Below, piece by piece: positions 6,247 to 13,900 of a stretch of 24,686 nucleotides of DNA. Position numbers and translations under genes: made by a program. Every line of letters begins with the position of its first letter. The stretch's first letter is position 1. Source of the stretch: a virus; the IMG/VR virus record IMGVR_UViG_3300022752_000376, positions 1-24,686 of that record; one strand, 5' to 3'. The notes under the pieces were generated by a model. That model ran no database searches. It was not told the DNA's origin and worked only from the letters and a program-made list of their open reading frames with translations.

Positions 6247-6627
6247 GTGACTACAGCAACAGCAGAACAACTAGCAAAGGTGTACGTCAAGATACGAGAC
6301 AAGCGCCGACAGATTGCTAAGCAGGACGAGGATCTCAAGGAACAGCTAGACATTGTAGCGGCACAGCTCATTAGCCTGTGCAACGAACAAGGGGCTGCTA
6401 CCATACGAACCAACTACGGTACGATTTCTAGGCGTACCAACAAAAATTATTGGACAAACGATTGGGCAGCGTTTACAAAATTTGTGAAAACGCACGATGC
6501 CTTTTCTTTGCTTCATCAACGAATCAACAATACAAACATGTCACAGTTTCTTGACGAAAATCCCGACCTACTTCCGCCGGGACTCAATGCGGAAGTTTCA
6601 CAAACCGTAGTAATTATCAAACGATGA
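6247..6627 (+). CDS. Conserved phage protein of unknown role, coiled-coil N-terminus, 126 aa
   Basis: The 126-residue protein starts at GTG 6247, with GAAGGAG ending at 6240. The first 45 residues form a charged helix (AKVYVKIRDKRRQIAKQDED), likely coiled coil. The rest carries the pattern SIRT-like 'TIRTNYGTISRR', 'YWTNDWAAF', 'LLHQRINNTNMSQFL' and 'LPPGLN', which I recognise as a recurring layout in uncharacterised phage replication-region proteins, next to ssDNA-binding and primase genes. It resembles Gp157/Gam-like helical proteins in general form, but no homology is claimed. As the first gene behind a perfect promoter it should be strongly expressed. Function unknown. Confidence 0.85.
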   Translation: MTTATAEQLAKVYVKIRDKRRQIAKQDEDLKEQLDIVAAQLISLCNEQGAATIRTNYGTISRRTNKNYWTNDWAAFTKFVKTHDAFSLLHQRINNTNMSQFLDENPDLLPPGLNAEVSQTVVIIKR

Positions 6628-6634
6628 GGCTTAT

Positions 6635-7519
6635 ATGAGTACTGAAATTTCTATCTTAGATGCTGAGTTACCTGCTTACTTGCAGACTGCAGAGCTTGAC
6701 GACGCTACGAAAGCTTTAATGGGTGGCGGGGGTTCTGGTGCGCTGAAACGTATTTCCATCAAAGGCGGTGTCTGGCGTATGATGGTTAACGGTAAAGAAG
6801 TTGCTAAGAACGAAGATCGCAACTTAAACGTAGTCATTGCCGCCGCAGCTCCAAAATACGCTCGACAGTTTTACGCTAAAGCTTATTCAGAAGGAAGCGA
6901 ACCGACAGCCCCCGACTGTTGGTCCAACGATGGAGAAGTACCTGATGCTAAAGCTAATAACCCACAGGCTAAGCGTTGCGTAGATTGCCCACAAAACGTA
7001 GAAGGCTCAAGTGGCTCCGGTAAATCTCGTGCATGTAAGTTTCAACAGCGGCTTGCCGTGTTGCTCGCTAATGATATTAAAGGCGACATCTATGCATTGA
7101 CGTTGCCATCTACATCAATCTTTGGTGAAGGCGCTCCTAATAAGTGGCCTATTAGGACTTACTCGCGCATGCTTGGTAGCAAGGGAATCCCTGTTACAGC
7201 AGTTGTTACTGAAATGCGTTTTGATACAGAGGTCTCAACACCCAAGATTACGTTTCGTGGGCTTCGCACACTTAAAACAGAAGAACATGAAATTGTGATT
7301 GAAAAAGGCAAGTCTGAAGAGGCTAAACGTGCAATCACAATGACTGTTGCTGACTACGATGCTTACAAACCAAAACAACTTGCTGCGCTTGATGTTGTTG
7401 AAGTTGTTAAAGCACCAGCCCCCGTTGAGGAACCAGTTAAACGCACTGTCAAAAAGGAAGAGACTCCTACTGAGAAAAAAGATTTAGCTAAAATTTTAGC
7501 TGAGTGGGACGATGAGTAA
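6635..7519 (+). CDS. Zinc-site, acidic-tailed protein; ssDNA-binding candidate
   Basis: This 294-residue protein has four cysteines in a probable zinc site (C95, C115, C118, C134; CVDC at 115-118), beta-rich flanks (VWRMMVNG, NVVIAAAAP, GDIYALTLPS, ITFRGLRTL), a Pro/Lys/Glu-rich linker after residue 258 and an acidic end (AKILAEWDDE). A globular core, flexible linker and acidic tip is the layout of phage and bacterial ssDNA-binding proteins, where the tip recruits replication partners; T4 gp32 also holds zinc. The position between the promoter-proximal gene and the primase-helicase fits. The call is inference from layout and context, not from a recognised OB-fold motif. ATGAG-type packing continues: the stop overlaps the next ATG by one base. 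Confidence 0.65.
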   Translation: MSTEISILDAELPAYLQTAELDDATKALMGGGGSGALKRISIKGGVWRMMVNGKEVAKNEDRNLNVVIAAAAPKYARQFYAKAYSEGSEPTAPDCWSNDGEVPDAKANNPQAKRCVDCPQNVEGSSGSGKSRACKFQQRLAVLLANDIKGDIYALTLPSTSIFGEGAPNKWPIRTYSRMLGSKGIPVTAVVTEMRFDTEVSTPKITFRGLRTLKTEEHEIVIEKGKSEEAKRAITMTVADYDAYKPKQLAALDVVEVVKAPAPVEEPVKRTVKKEETPTEKKDLAKILAEWDDE

Positions 7520-7749
7520 TGGCTAAGGGGTACTCTACCCCTACAGTGCAGGAAATCAAACAAGCTAATTCAAATTTGCTTGGGGTAAAGCTTGGGCAAA
7601 TATGTGTGGATAGAGACATTCCCGTTAAGGATGTCGCTGAATTTTTTAACGTAAGCAGAGTCACAGTCTATAAATGGTTTTGTGGAAAAACTGTGGTTTC
7701 TGGTAGGCACGTTGAAAAAATAAAAAAAGTCCTTGCAAAGTTAGCTTAG
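7519..7749 (+). CDS. Small helix-turn-helix DNA-binding regulator, 76 aa
   Basis: The 76-residue protein contains a helix-turn-helix of the Cro/XRE type at about residues 33-58: IPVKDVAEFFNVSRVTVYKW, followed by a basic C-terminal helix (RHVEKIKKVLAKLA). Such proteins bind short operators as dimers and regulate phage early genes. The ATG overlaps the stop of the upstream gene (TAATG). The 90 nt after its stop form the longest gap inside the replication block and contain repeated AGGACGGC boxes that could be its operator. It may act as a local autoregulator of the primase rather than a lysogeny repressor, since no integrase is seen here. Confidence 0.85.
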   Translation: MAKGYSTPTVQEIKQANSNLLGVKLGQICVDRDIPVKDVAEFFNVSRVTVYKWFCGKTVVSGRHVEKIKKVLAKLA

Positions 7750-7839
7750 CTGGTTTGGATAGGCTAGGGTCGCACCCGAAAAGGATGTTGCCGTCGCATC
7801 CCTGCCTCATTCATTTTAGGACGGCCACTAAGGACGGCT
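7750..7839 (+). promoter_or_regulatory. Leader between HTH regulator and primase with AGGACGGC repeats
   Basis: This 90-nt gap has two direct copies of AGGACGGC at 7818-7825 and 7831-7838, the second acting also as the ribosome site of the primase (AAGGA). Upstream there are small inverted repeats, GGGT/ACCC around 7777-7787 and GGATG/CATCC around 7791-7811. No good promoter hexamers were found. It is a plausible operator or translational control site. Confidence 0.35.
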
Positions 7840-10683
7840 ATGATAACGAGGAAAGAGTTCCTCGCAATGGTGCTTCCTCCACTTGCACCAGGAGAGCATT
7901 ATTGCAGTTGGGGCATCAATCAAAAAGAGCAGGTACGACAAAGATTTGTAACATCTTTTCAGGAGTTAAGTGACCAATGTGATGCATTACAAGCCAATCA
8001 ATTTAATGCGTTTTTTGGATTAGCTAAGTTTGGCCCCGCACAACAAGGTCGTTTTGCTGCGAACGCAATTAAGCTCAAGTCATTTTTTATCGACCTTGAT
8101 TGCGGCGAAGAAAAACCATACCCCGACCTTAATGCTGGGCTGGTTGCTCTTAAGCAATTTTGTAAAGAAACAACTTTACCCAAACCTACTATCCTTAGCT
8201 CAGGACGCGGAGCACACGTATATTGGATACTTGAGGAGCCAATACCCCGTGCTCAGTGGAAAGGTCATGCGGAACAATTAAAACAATTATGCGAAAAATA
8301 TAACTTTAATATTGATCGCGCAGTACCTGCAGATGCTGCACGGGTGCTACGTATGATTGGTAGCAACCACCTCAAAGATTTAAACAACCCTATACCTGTG
8401 GTAGCTTTATATGTAGCTCCACTAATACCAAATGAAAAAATTATTGAGTTACTTCCCCCAATTGACGTAACACTTAATGAATCTACAAAGATTAACTATA
8501 GCAATATAACTGATCCCGCCACAATTGCTTTGATAGGCGCTAGTCAATCAAGATTTAAAACAATTTTAGTTAAGTCTATTGAAGGCACCGGATGTAATCA
8601 AATACTAAACATATACAATAATCAGGAAACAATTTTAGAGCCGCTTTGGAGGGCTGGATTATCGGTTGCTCAAAGTTGTATTGATCGAGATAAAGCAATA
8701 CATATTATTTCAAAACGTCATCCAGACTACAACAAAGAAACAACTGAGAAAAAAGCAAGTTTAACTAATGGTCCGTATGAATGTAAAACATTTAAAAAGC
8801 TTAATCCGCCTGGGTGTGTAGATTGCCCACATAAAATTGTAGGCCCAATAGCATTAGGGCGAGAGTTTGTTGAAGCTAGTGAAGAAGATAGTGTTATTTC
8901 GGCGGTTGAAAAACAGACTCAAGAAGTACGTACTTATGTAATACCAAAATATCCGTTTCCTTTTTTTAGAGGTAAAACGGGCGGCATTTTTATACATTTA
9001 AAAGATAAAGAAAACGGCGAGACTGATAAGCTTGTTTATCAGTATGATTTTTATGTAGTCAAACGTATGAAAGATCCTGATGTGGGAGAAACTATTTTGC
9101 TTCGATTGCATTTACCAAAGGATGGTGTAACAGATTTTATTTTACCTTTATCTACAGTTGTATCTAAAGAACGATTTATTAACGCAATTGCTCAACACGG
9201 TGTTACTGCGTTGGGTAAAAAACAGGAGCTTTTAATGATGTATGTAACTAAATGGGTAGAAGAATTGCAACAACAATCTCAAGCTGAAATATCTCATAAA
9301 CAATTTGGTTGGCTACAAGACGAATCTGCAATCATCGTAGGGGATCGTGAGATACGCGCTACCGAAATTGTGTACTCACCACCATCAACTCCTACGTTAC
9401 CTCATGTTGCTTTGTTTCAAAGTAAGGGTGACTTTCACGTTTGGAAAGACATCATTAACATATATGGGCAACCAGGGCAGGAAGATCGCGCATTTTCGTT
9501 TTTTATGGGTTTTGGTACGTTGCTAATGAAATTCACCATGCTCGATGGGTTCTTGCTCAATTTGGTTAGTAAGAACTCTGGGTCAGGCAAAACAACTATG
9601 CTTTGGTCTATCAACAGCATATACGGGAGACCAAAAGAATTTTTACTTAGCCCCAACGATACGTACAACTCGCGTATGCAAAGACTTGGTGTCATGCAAA
9701 ACTTTGCGGTCACAATGGATGAAATCACCAACATGGAACCGCAGCAGATGTCCAATCAAGTGTACGACGCAACACTTGGGCGCGGTAAAAATAGACTCAA
9801 GCAGCATGAAAATGTTGAGCGTAACAACCACACTCGATGGCAAACAGGGATGATAACAACGTCCAACCGGTCAATTATTGATGCGCTGCTGTCTATAAAA
9901 AGTTTTCCCGATGGGGAAATAAAACGTATGTTAGAAATATATATGAAAGATGTAACTAACAGCGATTCGACATGGTCTAGGCAGCATTTTGGACGTATAC
10001 TTTCAAACTACGGACACGCCGTTGAACCTTATTGCAAAGCTTTAGTAGAGCAGCTTCCTTTAGTTAAAAAACAACTTGAAACTTTTCAGTTGCTTGTAGA
10101 TAGGGCAGCTTCGGTTCGCAACACAGAACGATACTGGGCGGGCATGGTGTCATTAGCCGTAACTGGTGGGGCAATTGCAAAGCATCTTGGACTGCATGAC
10201 ATACCAATAAAGCCTGTGTTTAACTATGGCGTTAACCTGCTTGTGCAGTCAAGACACAAAGCGAAAGAATGGTTCTTTGATACCGATGATTTTTTGGGTA
10301 ACTTTATTCAACAACACTTTAATGAAATTTTAGTTATTAACGGTAACAAAGACTCTCGCACTAACTTAGATTTTGCACCTATAAGAGAACCAAAAGGCGC
10401 GTTAACCATGCGCTATGAGCCTGACACTAGGATACTTTATATACTAACAAAAACATTTAGGGAGCGATGCTCAAAGGTGCAAATAAATTTTGATGAAGTT
10501 CTTATTCCGTATCGCAAATCTGGGGCGTTTCTTGGGGTTAAAAGAAAACGTATGACTGCTGGAACCGTAGCTAATACGCAATCAGCAGTAAGTGCTTTGT
10601 GTTTTGACACAGCAAAACTAGAGTCGTTTAACGATAAGCCATTACTTGATAATGAAAATAATGGGGATGCCACTCTTGATTGA
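7840..10683 (+). CDS. Primase-helicase fusion (AEP-type primase plus DUF927-like ATPase)
   Basis: The 947-residue protein joins two replication activities. The N-terminal third matches archaeo-eukaryotic-type primases: FFIDLD with catalytic D85 and D87, SSGRGAHVYW with H126 (120-129), and RVLRMIGS (168-175). Cysteines C315, C326 and C329 (GCVDCPHK) suggest a zinc-binding insert. The C-terminal half has a P-loop ATPase resembling DUF927/superfamily 3-like helicases: SGSGKTT with GSGKT at 581-585, Walker B VTMDEI (624-629) and a sensor ITTSNR (672-677). It should lay RNA or DNA primers and unwind the fork, replacing separate DnaG- and DnaB-like proteins. AAGGA precedes the ATG at 7840. The last codons overlap the next small ORF. 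Domain assignment is firm; primer type is unknown. Confidence 0.92.
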   Translation: MITRKEFLAMVLPPLAPGEHYCSWGINQKEQVRQRFVTSFQELSDQCDALQANQFNAFFGLAKFGPAQQGRFAANAIKLKSFFIDLDCGEEKPYPDLNAGLVALKQFCKETTLPKPTILSSGRGAHVYWILEEPIPRAQWKGHAEQLKQLCEKYNFNIDRAVPADAARVLRMIGSNHLKDLNNPIPVVALYVAPLIPNEKIIELLPPIDVTLNESTKINYSNITDPATIALIGASQSRFKTILVKSIEGTGCNQILNIYNNQETILEPLWRAGLSVAQSCIDRDKAIHIISKRHPDYNKETTEKKASLTNGPYECKTFKKLNPPGCVDCPHKIVGPIALGREFVEASEEDSVISAVEKQTQEVRTYVIPKYPFPFFRGKTGGIFIHLKDKENGETDKLVYQYDFYVVKRMKDPDVGETILLRLHLPKDGVTDFILPLSTVVSKERFINAIAQHGVTALGKKQELLMMYVTKWVEELQQQSQAEISHKQFGWLQDESAIIVGDREIRATEIVYSPPSTPTLPHVALFQSKGDFHVWKDIINIYGQPGQEDRAFSFFMGFGTLLMKFTMLDGFLLNLVSKNSGSGKTTMLWSINSIYGRPKEFLLSPNDTYNSRMQRLGVMQNFAVTMDEITNMEPQQMSNQVYDATLGRGKNRLKQHENVERNNHTRWQTGMITTSNRSIIDALLSIKSFPDGEIKRMLEIYMKDVTNSDSTWSRQHFGRILSNYGHAVEPYCKALVEQLPLVKKQLETFQLLVDRAASVRNTERYWAGMVSLAVTGGAIAKHLGLHDIPIKPVFNYGVNLLVQSRHKAKEWFFDTDDFLGNFIQQHFNEILVINGNKDSRTNLDFAPIREPKGALTMRYEPDTRILYILTKTFRERCSKVQINFDEVLIPYRKSGAFLGVKRKRMTAGTVANTQSAVSALCFDTAKLESFNDKPLLDNENNGDATLD

Positions 10684-10858
10684 GTGGAATAAATTTAAGC
10701 CGGGGACTTCGTTTTTTGTGCCTTGCATAGACCGTCAAGATGTTGAACAATTTGTTAAAACAGAAGCTAAACGTATGAAGTTCGACATCGTATGCAAACA
10801 TGTTATTGAGGAAAACATGTATGGGTTGCGCGTTTGGAGAAAACCAAGTACAATTTAA
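10652..10858 (+). CDS. Small phage protein following the primase, 68 aa
   Basis: A short ORF whose body reads LIEWNKFKPGTSFFVPCIDR, then a Lys/Arg-rich helix and VCKHVIEENMYGLRVWR. The pattern (FKPG-SFFVPC ... YGLRVWR) recurs in small phage proteins and looks like a compact alpha/beta fold; the role is unknown. The start is unsure: TTG 10646, ATG 10652, 10661 and 10667 are all in frame and none has a good ribosome site, so translation is probably coupled to the primase, which it overlaps. It is the last gene before the strong terminator at 10887-10912. Confidence 0.75.
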   Translation: MKIMGMPLLIEWNKFKPGTSFFVPCIDRQDVEQFVKTEAKRMKFDIVCKHVIEENMYGLRVWRKPSTI

Positions 10859-10886
10859 TTGTTTCTCCGTGGTTGACTCCTGATTT

Positions 10887-10912
10887 GCCCCGCCTTGTGC
10901 GGGGCTTTTTTT
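10887..10912 (+). terminator. Strong Rho-independent terminator of the rightward block
   Basis: GCCCCGC at 10887-10893 pairs with GCGGGGC at 10899-10905 around a CTTGT loop, and seven T follow at 10906-10912. The T-run shares two bases with the stop codon of the minus-strand giant gene (10911-10913). On the minus strand no T-run follows the hairpin, so it is directed to the + strand. Confidence 0.95.
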
Positions 10913-13900
10913 AGTCCTCTTCTTCTAAGATTTCATCCATAAGTCTATTTCTTAACTTTGGATCAAAGCGCACCCCGTAAATCATCTGTTGTTCAGCCAA
11001 ACGTCGCTGCTGGGCTGACCTAAGTAGCACGGCATCTGTGATGGCTTTTTCAGGGATAGTTTGATTGAATTTTTCTCGCCGTTCGCTTGCTTCTTCAAGT
11101 AACTCTGTGTCTCCTGAAGTACGCGCCATGTCGTACAAGTCAAGGATTTGTTGGCGGCGCTTTTGCACATCCCGCTCAAAAGATTTTGCTGCTTGAATTT
11201 TTTCGTAACGAGAAGATAAGTCTGCGGGGGCAAAGCCAATCATTTGCATCAACGAGTTGTAAACACTGATATCTTCCATTACGGGTGTACCGTCTAGCGT
11301 TGTTGCACCTTCCACCATGTACCGTGTTCCTTTCATAAAGTTGCGAATAAAGCTTGGAAGTGCGGTCTCTAACCCTCGTTCGATGTTGCCATCTTTAAAC
11401 ATCTCAATTGCTCGCCCAGTATTGACTGCGATGCTACCCAAGGGGCCAAACACTTGTTGCATTGCTGATAAAACGTAACCATGTTCAGCAACTCCTCTAG
11501 GATCGTCACGGAAAAGTAAATCAGTTGCAATGCCTGCACGATTAGCAATTTCTAAGTTAAATAAATAATTAGCAAATCCTTTGTAGAACAATTCCCCAAA
11601 AGAATCCCGCATGAACTCATCAAAATTAAATGGTTCGTCATCATCTCCAAACAAAGCATTGAGCATAGTAGCCAATACAGAGACTGCGCCGTAGAACGGC
11701 ATACCTTTAGCACCTGCCAATACTGTTGCCATACCCACCGTAGCCAGTAGTTGCCTACGTGCAGCGTGTTGGATTTCTGGAGTTTCTCCTTTGAAGGCTT
11801 GATGAAATGCCCGTGCCATAACATAAGCACTGTTCCAAATAAAAGATTTAAACGTAAAGAAGATCCTACCTAGCGGAGCTTGCGTCCAACGCGGACCAGT
11901 TGCTGCCATACCAGATGTATGCACATCTTTTACAATATCGAGGGCGTAGCGGATAGCTTCAGCTTCGGATTTACCTGCGCCTTTAGCTAAATCAAAAGCG
12001 GCAATCGCAGTAATTGCGCGGTTAAATTTTTCCGTTGCGATAAAGGGTATGGATAAACCATCTAATACACGAGCTTTTATCCCAAGATAGTCACCAGTAG
12101 ATTCTCTTCTGCCCTCTAAAATTTCCCGTGCCATCGTATGCTCAAGTTGAGCATGATCGTTTAACGTGTCGTATAACTTTTTATACTTTGCGTTTTTACT
12201 CCAATCGTTCATGGCAGTGCGCCCTGCCGCCAGCATTACATCTGTAGCCTTTGACCAACTAAAGTCACGAACTAACATAGGCCATGCCATCATAGGCACG
12301 GAAGTCAAGTTGATTAGCGCAGAAGAGATGTTGCCTGCTATGTACTCAAAATAACTAATTTGAGTTGCAGTATGGGTAAAGTTGTTAAAGGTTGGGTTAT
12401 GTAAGAAAGATGCTTGCGCTAAAATATTGCGGACTGCGGCTTCAACATTAGCGTCACCTGTCTCTTTACCTTGCTCTTTAATTTCATATAAGGCGCGATC
12501 AATTTGGGGTATAAACTCCGCATTAGTAAGTTTACGTGTCCAGCGAACCATCAGATCGCCATAGTTACGCACAAGATCCCTCTCCATACCACGCACGTTC
12601 TTAGATTTCATGAACTGCCGCATCATGGATTCACCAGGAAACGTGGCTAAATACGACTGATATACAGAGTCAAGCTGCGCCTGCGAAGCATTTTGTTTCC
12701 GCAAACCTTCCATAATTTTGAAGATAAACGATGATTGAGGTACGCCTTCACCTGTGTACCGCACATCTTCTAGTTTTTGATATGACTTGTGTGGTATGTT
12801 TTTGAGCATTGTGTCAATGAAGGCTTGACGTTGGCTTCTTGACTCAAACGAAGAGACTGTGCGCTCATTGTTGGTAGGATCTGTGTACTCAACAAAAAAG
12901 TCTCCATACCGTTGAAACGGCACATACCCAATCAAAGGCTTGCGGGTCTGAAATTCTTGAGCTAGTTTAGTGGCTAGTGCAGGCGACACACTCTTGGCAG
13001 CGTTGTCAATAATTTTCATATAACGATTGAACGACGCATCATAATCTTCACGTACAGTACGATAAACGTTTTGTACAGAATTATCGAGGTTACGAAACGC
13101 CCCCTTTAGCCTAACAAATTCAGCCTTTTGTTTTTCAGATGGGACAAAGTTTGGATTAAGTAAATCTACTTCTGCGATACGCGCTTCAATCGCAATATCG
13201 TTAAGCTTTTTCATTTGCTCAGGAAATTTTTTCTGAATAGCAACAAAAGATTTGTAGTTATTGTTAACTTTTTTAATTAGTTGCTCTTGGGCACCGTTAC
13301 GTTTTTCTGTAGCGTCCAACAAGTTTTGCAGTGACGGTAACTCTTTCTTATACATTTGATTAATGTTATCTAACCGCAATAACCCAAAGGCCGCAGTACG
13401 TAGCCCAGAGTCGCCTAAGTCGGTCATTACATCATTTACTTTTTGCAGCGTAGCTTGCGTAGCCGCTGGCATGGATTTTCCTATAGCTCCTATAGCAGGG
13501 AAGTTACCCATACCCAAAAACATTTTTTGAGGGGCAGAGGCAGGGACGCCGTTGGTTATATCGATTGCGTCATTGATAAAGTTAAGCCCTGTATCAAACG
13601 CTGATGACTTAGGAGCAAACCCTAAAAACTCAGCAATACTACGCATGATGCGTTTGAACAGACTCTCACTACGGGGAGTCTTGATGTCTTTAAGTATGGC
13701 TTGAAAATCTGGGTTGCTTACAAGCTCAGATGCAAACTCTTGTAAGTTTTGAGCACCATAAGCTGCCCCTAATCGATTTTGTATCTGGTCAAAGAACTTA
13801 TTAAATTCTTTGGTAAGGGGATGACTTGGATTAGACAACACGTTAGATATAGCCGCATGTACAAGCTCATGTACAAAAGCATGCGTTGTCATACCACTAT

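Noticed and set aside
7755-7973. 72-residue ORF overlapping the primase start
   Set aside because: It overlaps the first 134 nt of the primase in another frame, has no ribosome site and a composition (Arg, Cys, Ser) typical of out-of-frame translation.
10680-10715. Third promoter with TTGA at the primase stop codon
   Set aside because: TTGAGT overlaps the stop as in the other two promoters, but no TATAAT-like hexamer occurs at 16-18 nt.
10861-10886. tRNA or small RNA gene before the terminator
   Set aside because: The 26 nt between the last gene and the hairpin are too short and do not fold into a cloverleaf.
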